Assembly (NCBI GenBank): GCA_963693315.1
Contig: OY856188.1
Location: 203,000,050 to 203,064,049, forward strand
Reading direction: 5' to 3'
From: Diogma glabrata
Taxonomy: Eukaryota > Arthropoda > Insecta > Diptera > Cylindrotomidae
Length of the DNA stretch: 64,000 nt
This document shows, piece by piece, positions 22,505 to 31,650 of this stretch; within the stretch, counting starts at the first letter, position 1; every line of letters starts with the position of its first letter. The notes under the pieces were generated by a model. The model ran no database searches. It saw nothing but the letters and a program-made list of their open reading frames with translations, and was not told where the DNA came from. The position numbers and the translations under genes were made by a program.

Positions 22505-22690
22505 ATAAAGCACCCCTATAAAGCACCCCTAAGATATCACTTTGGCTAATGAGATTGCACTGCTATTGCTAGTGGTATACGATATCTCAAGATAACTCAT
22601 ATGCCAATAGCAGGGACTAAAGTACGCGTGGGTTGTCACACCCATAGATCAACAAGTTTAAATTTTACAAATCTTCCTGCGGAAAGCTAA
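22505..22690 (-). mobile_element. LINE-beta 5'-end fragment
   Basis: Matches only the outermost ~180 bp of the LINE-beta 5' UTR (shared TAAGATATCA, GTGGTAT, GATATCTCA, CATAGATCAA and CTTCCTGCGG blocks). The ORF and 3' end are absent. Keeping the 5' end while losing the 3' end is opposite to usual LINE truncation. A duplicated AAAGCACCCCTA lies at its inner edge. Confidence 0.75.
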
Positions 22691-22931
22691 GCAAATTCTT
22701 TGGTATTAATGCGCATTGTTGCCGTTTGCAAATCACTATCGGCTAAGTGCTACCATTTTTAATTAGTTTATTTATCATGATTGCCATCCGTTTAATCATA
22801 CATAAGCTATGCTTCTTTGTATAGAATTTATGCGATTTTCGTCTCGTAGTTGTGAGATTTAAATCGACATAATCGATGTTATCAAGTATCAAGTTACAAG
22901 TATTAAGTCTTCACTTAATTTTAGAAACATG
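22691..22931. other. Spacer, nothing recognised
   Basis: AT-rich; it ends at the TA target duplication of the next element. Confidence 0.5.
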
Positions 22932-23338
22932 TAGGGGAGAGTTGCCATATGCGTACTGGTCACCTAAATTGTACCAGTGCCATTATTCAATAATTATTAC
23001 AGTTTCATGCAATCTGGTGGTAAACATATTAACTTTTATCTAAGCCAATAAAGTAGAAACAAAACAACAATCAGTATAAGTATTTTCTTGTGAATAACAG
23101 AAGTAAAAAAACATTCAGGTAGGTTTGATATTAATTTTAAACGATTTCATTCGACTGAATTTATTTTATTGAATTTAAGAAACATGATAATAATATTGTA
23201 AGTTTTGGTTCAAATTTTTGACACGACGACTTATTCCTAAATCGTACCACACTGTAGTTTTCGAAATCGTACTGGTACGATTTAAGTTACTGATGTCAAA
23301 TGTTTAAAACAAAAAAAAAAAATTTTGAATTTTTTGGC

Positions 23339-23389
23339 ATGGAAAAGCGGAAATATTGTGAATGGACAGAGGAACAATTAAGCAGCTAA
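23339..23389 (+). pseudogene. Pogo transposase N-terminal relic
   Basis: ATG at 23339 opens a 16-codon frame, MEKRKYCEWTEEQLSS, then TAA. The K-R-K-Y-x-x-W-T-E-E-x-L pattern is the start of the Pipsqueak-type helix-turn-helix of pogo/Tigger transposases. The rest of the gene is missing, as expected in an internally deleted derivative. It is short but well placed between pogo-like terminal repeats. Confidence 0.6.
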
Positions 23390-23517
23390 TTTTAATTCCT
23401 CCCATCAGGTACGATATTGGAAACTGGCTGGTACCATTTAGGATACTGGTGTCCTTAATCGTACTTTTTGCATGGTCTGAAGAAATTGGTCATATCACAA
23501 TGATCTATCAATGAATA

Positions 23518-23529
23518 GTTAAAAAATTA
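23518..23529. repeat. 12-bp target duplication, left copy (GTTAAAAAATTA)
   Basis: Identical to 30792-30803. These two copies bracket the complete head-to-head Penelope pair, and no other good duplication was seen at the internal junction. Confidence 0.8.
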
Positions 23530-23870
23530 TTATAAATATATGAAAAAATTTTCCTTTTTCAAAAACAGCTTATTATAGACAAGTTGAAAAATCAAACTAC
23601 AAAAATTACATAAAAACTGTTTAGTTTTATTTTACAATTTTTTAATTTTTGTTAGTTATAGTTACTCCAATATTTCGACTTGTTAGTCATTATCAAGGAA
23701 AGTCTGTAAAAAATCAGAACAACATTTACAAACATGTTAATATTTCTAATATGGCTAGTGACGCTAACATTATAGAAAACATACCTAAATTATAACTTCA
23801 TGGTTTTAAAAAAATGCTTTATATAAAACAATGATAATTAAGGAAAAAACTATATAAACTGGCATTAACA
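23530..23870 (-). repeat. Penelope copy 1, 3' pLTR
   Basis: Matches the pLTRs at 27095-27470 and 30417-30791 in reverse complement (shared CTAGCCATATTAGAAATATT and AGTCGAAATATTGGAGTAAC). It lacks the terminal CATTGAAGATTTTG block and abuts the 12-bp duplication. Confidence 0.88.
23665..23698 (-). ncRNA. Hammerhead-like motif, pLTR of copy 1 (3')
   Basis: The minus strand carries CCTTGATAATGACTAACAAG followed by TCGAAATATTGGAG. GACT-AACA-AGTC forms stem II and is followed by GAAA. The position corresponding to CUGAUGA reads UUGAUAA, so the catalytic box is altered. Penelope-like pLTRs are known to carry hammerhead ribozymes; this one looks eroded or variant. Confidence 0.5.
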
Positions 23871-24247
23871 CATATATAAAAAAACTTTTAGATCAACATA
23901 TGATCGTGTCATCAAAATTTAAAAATTAACTGAATACAAAAAACAAAATCAAAAACCAAATAACTAGCAATTAATTATATATTCCTTCTTGTAATAAAAA
24001 CCTAACATTATATTTTTTATATGTGCCAATTATATTACGTCATTATCTATGCGATATATATTCTCAAATAAAAAAAATAAAATAAAAAAATAATATAAAA
24101 TATAAAATTAAACTGAGAGATGTTTATGCCAAGCTGGAAAAACTTTCTGTATCCCTGTTAAGAGTTACTGATCTTTATTAAGAAAACTACCTAAACAACA
24201 ACAATATTGAATCAACAAACCAATAAAATATATGCTATTCCCTTATC

Positions 24248-26752
24248 TTAACGATTGATTAAGCTCAGATAGTTCTTATGTAAACCTCTACAATCCGTTT
24301 TGTAGTTTATTGAATTGTTGTGACGTGTGATATAACACATCTCTTTGAACACTCTCTTATGTTTATTAGACGCATAGTCAAGTATTGAGGCTTCTTGAAA
24401 CTTAAAATTATTGTTGCATTCAATGGCATGTCTACATAGGGCAGATCTATGATGTGTTATGTTATTCTTATTCTTCATTGTATACTTTACGTCAACCTTA
24501 TGTTGGTTTAACCTAGTGGTTATCGTCTTAGAAGTTTCACCAATATAAGATTTTCCACAGTCACAATCAATTTTGTAAACAACGCCCGTTCTTTTTTCTT
24601 TCGGAATACGGTCCTTAAGGTTACCAAATGTCCTATTCAAACTGTTATCAACTCTCGTGGCTATTCTACTAATTTGATTAGGTCTACGTAGACACTTCTT
24701 AATCTTCTCGGTCAAATTGGGAACATAAGACATTGATCCATATATCACTTTACTTGGTACATCGTTAAGAACTGTCCGTCTTTCCTGTAAGTTCCTGTTC
24801 GTGTAGGTATATAAACATTTAGTTATAAGTTTATTGATGAGTTTATCAGGATAGTTATTTTTATGCAAAATTTGGTGTATTTTTATTTTATTATTGTTTC
24901 TGTGTGAGGCGTCACTAAGTTCTAAAACCCTTTTAATAAACGATGTTACAACATTTACTTTCATTTTATATGGGTGCGAGGAATAGTAGTTGAGTATCCT
25001 ATTCGACGCTATATCTTTACTGTACCAATTAGTTAATATTCTGTTGTTATGTCTCGTTAGTTTCATATCCAAAAACGAAATACTATTATTACATTCTTTT
25101 TCCATCGTGAACATTACTTTTTGGTGGAAGGAGTTAAAAATGTTCAAAGTCGAATCAATATTATCTTTATGGATAATCAACAAGAAATCATCAACGTATT
25201 TTTTAATAAATGATGGTTGTCCATTTAAAAGAGGTAATTGTTCCCGTAGTAATTTCTCAAGTACAATATCAGCAAGTATGGGAGATAGCGGATTGCCCAT
25301 TGCGAGTCCAAAAAGTTGTCTATAGCATTGGTTGTTAAATTGGAAATAGTTATTATCGTTCACGCAAGTATCAAAAATTTTTAGAAACAATTCTTTCGAA
25401 GAAGGAAACAAGTCTTCTATTTCTGACCATCTGTCAACAATTGCCATACGCGCTATATCCGTTGGTATGTTCGTGAATAGAGATATGACATCAAATGATA
25501 CCAATACCTCACCATCATTCAGTGTTATTGCATCGATTAGTAATTTAAGATCCACAGAGTTTTTTATATTGAATTGGCTATTCTCAACCAACGGTTTTAG
25601 GTATCCGATCAATAATTTGGAAAGGTGATATACGGGTGAAGTTACTGTCGATACAATGGGTCTAAACGGTATTCCTTCTTTATGTATTTTTGGTAAGCCA
25701 TATATGCATGGGGCTACTGGGGAAACCATTTTAATAGATAATTTTTGTTGTCTATTTATTACATTTTCATTATATAACTGGTCTATTAATTTATTAACCT
25801 TTTTTTGTATATTATCTGTTGGGTCCATATCAATCTTTTTGTAAGTTATGTTATCATTAATTAACTGTTCCATTTTTTGTATATACACCTCTTTTTCTAA
25901 TACAACCGTTTTGTTTCCTTTGTCAGATTTAGTAATAGCAATATGTGGATTAGACTTAAGAAAAATATCTAATGAATGTTTACATTCTAATAACTTCTTT
26001 TCTATTTTTGTGGATTTTCCACTCTTACTGTTCTTATTAAATTTTAATAAAGTATTTGTGATAACTGTTCTTATGTCAGTCACATTATCATCTTCAGAAT
26101 ATTGTCCTAGAATATGCTCTATATCAGCTAAGATGTCTATTGTATTAACACTTCCTGTTTTGCTAGGTAAGTTGAATTTGTTACCATAACTAATTAAAGT
26201 TAAACACTCTATTGGTATTTCAATATTAGTCAAGTTGATCACATCAGTCTGATTAAAGTTAAGTTGAATATTGTGTTGTTGTTGTTGTTTAAGTCTTAGG
26301 AATTTTGAATTTAAAGTGTTCTTATGTGTCATCACATTTAAAGAATCAAAATCGTTAACCGCGGTCAAAAAATCAGTAAAAATATCAGCAGATGGTATGA
26401 CGTTCTCCAACTTGACAACAACATCACTCACCTGATTCTTTAAGCATGAGATCTTGTAATGACAAATCTTAATTTCTAAGTTTAACATCTTTTTTCCTAG
26501 TGTTTCTTTCATTCGTTTGATATTAAGTTGGAAAGGATGATGTTGTTCCTCTAATGATTTAAAACATTTGTATTTATCCAAAATAAATTTGGGCATCAAA
26601 CCGTCTGATTTGCATTTCAGCAAGAACGTGTACCGTTCTCTAGCCACCGTTAGTTTGTTCCTATGTGATAGAAACGCCTTAGCCATTAAATTGGTGTTTT
26701 TTGAATAATTATTATTCATAATCTCTAATATTCTTTGTAGTTGTTCTGACAT
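24248..26752 (-). CDS. Penelope-like reverse transcriptase / GIY-YIG endonuclease, copy 1
   Basis: An intact 834-codon ORF starting MSEQLQRILEIMNN. The frame is open 17 codons further up (to 26803), but the MSEQ start is shared with copy 2, where the upstream frame is closed. Domains: N-terminal coiled/basic region; RT with IYGLPKIHKEG near residue 350, VSFDVISLFTNIP (motif A) near 418, GLAMGNPLSPILAD (B) near 481, KKYVDDFLLI (C) near 519; C-terminal GIY-YIG with GVVYKIDCDCGKSYIGET near 723-740, catalytic Arg in TTRLNQH and Glu in FKEMCY. The difference I see from copy 2 is Cys for Arg at residue 349 (TGC at 25708-25706), beside the conserved RT1 block; it may weaken this copy. The protein copies its own RNA and nicks DNA. 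Confidence 0.96.
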   Translation of the reverse strand: MSEQLQRILEIMNNNYSKNTNLMAKAFLSHRNKLTVARERYTFLLKCKSDGLMPKFILDKYKCFKSLEEQHHPFQLNIKRMKETLGKKMLNLEIKICHYKISCLKNQVSDVVVKLENVIPSADIFTDFLTAVNDFDSLNVMTHKNTLNSKFLRLKQQQQHNIQLNFNQTDVINLTNIEIPIECLTLISYGNKFNLPSKTGSVNTIDILADIEHILGQYSEDDNVTDIRTVITNTLLKFNKNSKSGKSTKIEKKLLECKHSLDIFLKSNPHIAITKSDKGNKTVVLEKEVYIQKMEQLINDNITYKKIDMDPTDNIQKKVNKLIDQLYNENVINRQQKLSIKMVSPVAPCIYGLPKIHKEGIPFRPIVSTVTSPVYHLSKLLIGYLKPLVENSQFNIKNSVDLKLLIDAITLNDGEVLVSFDVISLFTNIPTDIARMAIVDRWSEIEDLFPSSKELFLKIFDTCVNDNNYFQFNNQCYRQLFGLAMGNPLSPILADIVLEKLLREQLPLLNGQPSFIKKYVDDFLLIIHKDNIDSTLNIFNSFHQKVMFTMEKECNNSISFLDMKLTRHNNRILTNWYSKDIASNRILNYYSSHPYKMKVNVVTSFIKRVLELSDASHRNNNKIKIHQILHKNNYPDKLINKLITKCLYTYTNRNLQERRTVLNDVPSKVIYGSMSYVPNLTEKIKKCLRRPNQISRIATRVDNSLNRTFGNLKDRIPKEKRTGVVYKIDCDCGKSYIGETSKTITTRLNQHKVDVKYTMKNKNNITHHRSALCRHAIECNNNFKFQEASILDYASNKHKRVFKEMCYITRHNNSINYKTDCRGLHKNYLSLINR

Positions 26753-26819
26753 GGTTTTATTTAAAAAAAAAATAATATAAAAAGTGGTGTGTTTTATGCT
26801 CACACAATATTATTTATCA

Positions 26820-27097
26820 AAATCTTCAATGGTTACTTGTCTTTTTATTCAAATTATAAATATATGAAAAAATTTTCCTTTTTCAAAAACAGCTTATTAT
26901 AGACAAGTTGAAAAATCAAACTACAAAAATTACATAAAAACTGTTTAGTTTTATTTTACAATTTTTTAATTTTTGTTAGTTATAGTTACTCCAATATTTC
27001 GACTTGTTAGTCATTATCAAGGAAAAGTCTGTAAAAAATCAGAACAACATTTACAAACATGTTAATATTTCTAATATGGCTAGTGACGCTAACATTA
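26820..27097 (-). repeat. Penelope copy 1, 5' pLTR (truncated)
   Basis: Same sequence as the other pLTRs from TAATGTTAGCGTCACTAG inward to CATTGAAGATTTTG. The outer ~110 bp (TAATGCCAG...) are missing at the junction with copy 2. Confidence 0.87.
26989..27022 (-). ncRNA. Hammerhead-like motif, pLTR of copy 1 (5')
   Basis: Same 34-nt motif as in the other three pLTR copies, with identical stem II and GAAA. One extra A lies just outside it (GGAAAAGTC against GGAAAGTC). Confidence 0.5.
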
Positions 27098-27470
27098 ATG
27101 CCAGTTTATATAGTTTTTTCCTTAATTATCATTGTTTTATATAAAGCATTTTTTTAAAACCATGAAGTTATAATTTAGGTATGTTTTCTATAATGTTAGC
27201 GTCACTAGCCATATTAGAAATATTAACATGTTTGTAAATGTTGTTCTGATTTTTTACAGACTTTCCTTGATAATGACTAACAAGTCGAAATATTGGAGTA
27301 ACTATAACTAACAAAAATTAAAAAATTGTAAAATAAAACTAAACAGTTTTTATGTAATTTTTGTAGTTTGATTTTTCAACTTGTCTATAATAAGCTGTTT
27401 TTGAAAAAGGAAAATTTTTTCATATATTTATAATTTGAATAAAAAGACAAGTAACCATTGAAGATTTTGA
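27095..27470 (+). repeat. Penelope copy 2, 5' pLTR
   Basis: Starts TTAATGCCAG and ends CATTGAAGATTTTG, with the same sequence and orientation as 30417-30791. Only single-base differences were noted (for example CATATATTT here and CATATACTT there, near the 3' end). Confidence 0.9.
27265..27297 (+). ncRNA. Hammerhead-like motif, 5' pLTR of copy 2
   Basis: CCTTGATAATGACTAACAAG then TCGAAATATTGG. Stem II GACT/AGTC with an AACA loop is followed by GAAA. ATA...TAT downstream (GAAATA-TTGGAGTAAC-TATA) could form a short stem III. Confidence 0.5.
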
Positions 27471-27532
27471 TAAATAATATTGTGTGAGCATAAAACACAC
27501 CACTTTTTATATTATTTTTTTTAAATAAAACC

Positions 27533-30037
27533 ATGTCAGAACAACTACAAAGAATATTAGAGATTATGAATAATAATTATTCAAAAAACACCAATTTAAT
27601 GGCTAAGGCGTTTCTATCACATAGGAACAAACTAACGGTGGCTAGAGAACGGTACACGTTCTTGCTGAAATGCAAATCAGACGGTTTGATGCCCAAATTT
27701 ATTTTGGATAAATACAAATGTTTTAAATCATTAGAGGAACAACATCATCCTTTCCAACTTAATATCAAACGAATGAAAGAAACACTAGGAAAAAAGATGT
27801 TAAACTTAGAAATTAAGATTTGTCATTACAAGATCTCATGCTTAAAGAATCAGGTGAGTGATGTTGTTGTCAAGTTGGAGAACGTCATACCATCTGCTGA
27901 TATTTTTACTGATTTTTTGACCGCGGTTAACGATTTTGATTCTTTAAATGTGATGACACATAAGAACACTTTAAATTCAAAATTCCTAAGACTTAAACAA
28001 CAACAACAACACAATATTCAACTTAACTTTAATCAGACTGATGTGATCAACTTGACTAATATTGAAATACCAATAGAGTGTTTAACTTTAATTAGTTATG
28101 GTAACAAATTCAACTTACCTAGCAAAACAGGAAGTGTTAATACAATAGACATCTTAGCTGATATAGAGCATATTCTAGGACAATATTCTGAAGATGATAA
28201 TGTGACTGACATAAGAACAGTTATCACAAATACTTTATTAAAATTTAATAAGAACAGTAAGAGTGGAAAATCCACAAAAATAGAAAAGAAGTTATTAGAA
28301 TGTAAACATTCATTAGATATTTTTCTTAAGTCTAATCCACATATTGCTATTACTAAATCTGACAAAGGAAACAAAACGGTTGTATTAGAAAAAGAGGTGT
28401 ATATACAAAAAATGGAACAGTTAATTAATGATAACATAACTTACAAAAAGATTGATATGGACCCAACAGATAATATACAAAAAAAGGTTAATAAATTAAT
28501 AGACCAGTTATATAATGAAAATGTAATAAATAGACAACAAAAATTATCTATTAAAATGGTTTCCCCAGTAGCCCCACGCATATATGGCTTACCAAAAATA
28601 CATAAAGAAGGAATACCGTTTAGACCCATTGTATCGACAGTAACTTCACCCGTATATCACCTTTCCAAATTATTGATCGGATACCTAAAACCGTTGGTTG
28701 AGAATAGCCAATTCAATATAAAAAACTCTGTGGATCTTAAATTACTAATCGATGCAATAACACTGAATGATGGTGAGGTATTGGTATCATTTGATGTCAT
28801 ATCTCTATTCACGAACATACCAACGGATATAGCGCGTATGGCAATTGTTGACAGATGGTCAGAAATAGAAGACTTGTTTCCTTCTTCGAAAGAATTGTTT
28901 CTAAAAATTTTTGATACTTGCGTGAACGATAATAACTATTTCCAATTTAACAACCAATGCTATAGACAACTTTTTGGACTCGCAATGGGCAATCCGCTAT
29001 CTCCCATACTTGCTGATATTGTACTTGAGAAATTACTACGGGAACAATTACCTCTTTTAAATGGACAACCATCATTTATTAAAAAATACGTTGATGATTT
29101 CTTGTTGATTATCCATAAAGATAATATTGATTCGACTTTGAACATTTTTAACTCCTTCCACCAAAAAGTAATGTTCACGATGGAAAAAGAATGTAATAAT
29201 AGTATTTCGTTTTTGGATATGAAACTAACGAGACATAACAACAGAATATTAACTAATTGGTACAGTAAAGATATAGCGTCGAATAGGATACTCAACTACT
29301 ATTCCTCGCACCCATATAAAATGAAAGTAAATGTTGTAACATCGTTTATTAAAAGGGTTTTAGAACTTAGTGACGCCTCACACAGAAACAATAATAAAAT
29401 AAAAATACACCAAATTTTGCATAAAAATAACTATCCTGATAAACTCATCAATAAACTTATAACTAAATGTTTATATACCTACACGAACAGGAACTTACAG
29501 GAAAGACGGACAGTTCTTAACGATGTACCAAGTAAAGTGATATATGGATCAATGTCTTATGTTCCCAATTTGACCGAGAAGATTAAGAAGTGTCTACGTA
29601 GACCTAATCAAATTAGTAGAATAGCCACGAGAGTTGATAACAGTTTGAATAGGACATTTGGTAACCTTAAGGACCGTATTCCGAAAGAAAAAAGAACGGG
29701 CGTTGTTTACAAAATTGATTGTGACTGTGGAAAATCTTATATTGGTGAAACTTCTAAGACGATAACCACTAGGTTAAACCAACATAAGGTTGACGTAAAG
29801 TATACAATGAAGAATAAGAATAACATAACACATCATAGATCTGCCCTATGTAGACATGCCATTGAATGCAACAATAATTTTAAGTTTCAAGAAGCCTCAA
29901 TACTTGACTATGCGTCTAATAAACATAAGAGAGTGTTCAAAGAGATGTGTTATATCACACGTCACAACAATTCAATAAACTACAAAACGGATTGTAGAGG
30001 TTTACATAAGAACTATCTGAGCTTAATCAATCGTTAA
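27533..30037 (+). CDS. Penelope-like reverse transcriptase / GIY-YIG endonuclease, copy 2
   Basis: Intact 834-codon ORF; ATG at 27533 follows AAATAAAACC and the upstream frame is closed. RT motifs: APRIYGLPKIHKEG (Arg349 kept), SFDVISLFTNIP, GLAMGNPLSPILADIV, YVDDFLLI and ISFLDMKL. The GIY-YIG nuclease is in the last ~115 residues: VYKIDCDC, YIGETSKT, TTRLNQHK, several Cys/His (RSALCRHAIEC), Glu in KEMCYI, and Asn in RHNNSIN. This is the usual Penelope layout and length. The lack of stops and the near-identity with copy 1 imply recent insertion and a possibly functional protein. It would act in the nucleus on target DNA and element RNA. Confidence 0.97.
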   Translation: MSEQLQRILEIMNNNYSKNTNLMAKAFLSHRNKLTVARERYTFLLKCKSDGLMPKFILDKYKCFKSLEEQHHPFQLNIKRMKETLGKKMLNLEIKICHYKISCLKNQVSDVVVKLENVIPSADIFTDFLTAVNDFDSLNVMTHKNTLNSKFLRLKQQQQHNIQLNFNQTDVINLTNIEIPIECLTLISYGNKFNLPSKTGSVNTIDILADIEHILGQYSEDDNVTDIRTVITNTLLKFNKNSKSGKSTKIEKKLLECKHSLDIFLKSNPHIAITKSDKGNKTVVLEKEVYIQKMEQLINDNITYKKIDMDPTDNIQKKVNKLIDQLYNENVINRQQKLSIKMVSPVAPRIYGLPKIHKEGIPFRPIVSTVTSPVYHLSKLLIGYLKPLVENSQFNIKNSVDLKLLIDAITLNDGEVLVSFDVISLFTNIPTDIARMAIVDRWSEIEDLFPSSKELFLKIFDTCVNDNNYFQFNNQCYRQLFGLAMGNPLSPILADIVLEKLLREQLPLLNGQPSFIKKYVDDFLLIIHKDNIDSTLNIFNSFHQKVMFTMEKECNNSISFLDMKLTRHNNRILTNWYSKDIASNRILNYYSSHPYKMKVNVVTSFIKRVLELSDASHRNNNKIKIHQILHKNNYPDKLINKLITKCLYTYTNRNLQERRTVLNDVPSKVIYGSMSYVPNLTEKIKKCLRRPNQISRIATRVDNSLNRTFGNLKDRIPKEKRTGVVYKIDCDCGKSYIGETSKTITTRLNQHKVDVKYTMKNKNNITHHRSALCRHAIECNNNFKFQEASILDYASNKHKRVFKEMCYITRHNNSINYKTDCRGLHKNYLSLINR

Positions 30038-30416
30038 GATAAGGGAATAGCATATATTTTATTGGTTTGTTGATTCAATATTGTTGTTGTTTAGGTAGTT
30101 TTCTTAATAAAGATCAGTAACTCTTAACAGGGATACAGAAAGTTTTTCCAGCTTGGCATAAACATCTCTCAGTTTAATTTTATATTTTATATTATTTTTT
30201 TATTTTATTTTTTTTATTTGAGAATATATATCGCATAGATAATGACGTAATATAATTGGCACATATAAAAAATATAATGTTAGGTTTTTATTACAAGAAG
30301 GAATATATAATTAATTGCTAGTTATTTGGTTTTTGATTTTGTTTTTTGTATTCAGTTAATTTTTAAATTTTGATGACACGATCATATGTTGATCTAAAAG
30401 TTTTTTTATATATGTG

Positions 30417-30791
30417 TTAATGCCAGTTTATATAGTTTTTTCCTTAATTATCATTGTTTTATATAAAGCATTTTTTTTAAAACCATGAAGTTATAATTTA
30501 GGTATGTTTTCTATAATGTTAGCGTCACTAGCCATATTAGAAATATTAACATGTTTGTAAATGTTGTTCTGATTTTTTACAGACTTTCCTTGATAATGAC
30601 TAACAAGTCGAAATATTGGAGTAACTATAACTAACAAAAATTAAAAAATTGTAAAATAAAACTAAACAGTTTTTATGTAATTTTTGTAGTTTGATTTTTC
30701 AACTTGTCTATAATAAGCTGTTTTTGAAAAAGGAAAATTTTTTCATATACTTATAATTTGAATAAAAAGACAAGTAACCATTGAAGATTTT
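30417..30791 (+). repeat. Penelope copy 2, 3' pLTR
   Basis: Full-length match to the 5' pLTR at 27095-27470; it ends immediately before the duplication GTTAAAAAATTA at 30792-30803. Confidence 0.9.
30588..30620 (+). ncRNA. Hammerhead-like motif, 3' pLTR of copy 2
   Basis: Same motif as at 27265-27297 with no base change. All four pLTRs share the altered UUGAUAA box, so the change predates these copies. Confidence 0.5.
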
Positions 30792-30803
30792 GTTAAAAAA
30801 TTA
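30792..30803. repeat. 12-bp target duplication, right copy (GTTAAAAAATTA)
   Basis: Exact match to 23518-23529 on the far side of the pair. Confidence 0.8.
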
Positions 30804-30927
30804 TGTTCATTTGCACCTTTGATAGCTAACAAATGGATATAAATCATAATATTTGCTAAAATGCCTACTAAAGAATATTTAAACTGCTTTCAAAATTAAG
30901 TGGTACGCATATGGCAACTCTCCCCTA

Positions 30928-31224
30928 TTACATACAATTTCAATCCAACGACATATTTGGTGAAGATGATAAAATTTGTAACATCATGATGTGTTAAATT
31001 CCATTACATATAATTTTGATATTCAAATGTAATTGTTTCTGGTTATACTATCTTTCTTACGTTATTTTTAATTTCATAAAAATTATGTTCAACAAAAAAA
31101 AATATTGATCAAAGCAAACTACCGTTTAAAACGATAGTTAAATAAAACGCAAATTAAGTGTACCCAACAACTTCCCAAATTTTCATGATGATTAATGTAT
31201 TAATGCATAAAGAACAAACAGACA
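30928..31224. other. Spacer, nothing recognised
   Basis: AT-rich DNA to the right of the pogo-type MITE. Confidence 0.5.
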
Positions 31225-31650
31225 CACTGAAAAAAACATTTCTTATTTCCAATCGAAATGCAATTGTCTCAACCTCACCGTGCGGTCACATATGGCGAAT
31301 GAAACTACGAAATTGCTTCAACAACTCTACAATTATAAATCGAAACATTTATGTGAAAATAAAATATAGTTCAATTAATCTCAAATAGTTAAACTTTAAA
31401 ATGAAAAATTCATGATATAAGGCCAAAGAAAATTTTTTTCAGGGAAATAGTCATTATCTTTATTGAACTACTGTTATATTGGATATAACTCTTTATATTT
31501 TAAATAAACCTCATTCTGTTGTTAGGAAAATGTTATCGTGTAGTTGTCCCAATCACAGTGAAACTGTTTGCAAATAACTTTTCTTTGCATGAATAATCAA
31601 CTACCAACTTTGAGATGAGGTTGTCATGAACTTCAATTTTTTTTTCAGTG
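31225..31650. mobile_element. Probable MITE with CACTGAAAAAAA ends
   Basis: Left end CACTGAAAAAAACATTTC and right end TTTTTTTTTCAGTG form a ~13-bp terminal inverted repeat, with weak further pairing (CTCAACCTCA / TGAGGTTGTC). It is 426 bp and non-coding. No clear target duplication. Confidence 0.5.

Larger units (their letters stand above)
23530..27097 (-). mobile_element. Penelope-like element, copy 1 (minus)
   Basis: In minus orientation: a 5' pLTR (27097-26820) missing about 110 bp of its outer end, the ORF (26752-24248), a 3' non-coding region, and a 3' pLTR (about 23870-23530) lacking the last ~35 bp. The repeats are direct within the element. The copy is almost identical to copy 2 across ORF and flanks. 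The head-to-head junction shares the bases ATTA (27094-27097) with the start of copy 2. Confidence 0.93.
27095..30791 (+). mobile_element. Penelope-like element, copy 2 (plus), complete
   Basis: A 5' pLTR at 27095-27470, ORF 27533-30037, AT-rich 3' region, and a full 3' pLTR at 30417-30791 ending CATTGAAGATTTT just before the 12-bp duplication. Both pLTRs start TTAATGCCAGTTTATATAG. The element faces away from copy 1 (head to head). The overall design (pLTR-ORF-pLTR with RT+GIY-YIG) is that of canonical Penelope elements. Confidence 0.95.
22934..30925. mobile_element. Pogo-type MITE (about 718 bp of its own DNA) split by the Penelope pair
   Basis: The 23-bp ends are exact inverted repeats (22934-22956 and 30903-30925; GGGGAGAGTTGCCATATGCG...). 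TA on each side (22932-22933, 30926-30927) fits a Tc1/mariner-superfamily target duplication. Its own sequence is 22934-23529 plus 30804-30925. Internal repeats of GGTACGATTTA/GGTACCATTTA type are frequent. A relic of a pogo transposase N-terminus at 23339-23389 supports the assignment. Confidence 0.88.

Noticed and set aside
24990..29295. ORFs on the strand opposite to the Penelope genes (for example 25848-26189 and 28096-28437)
   Set aside because: Identical shadows of the two Penelope ORFs; hydrophobic antisense readings without motifs.
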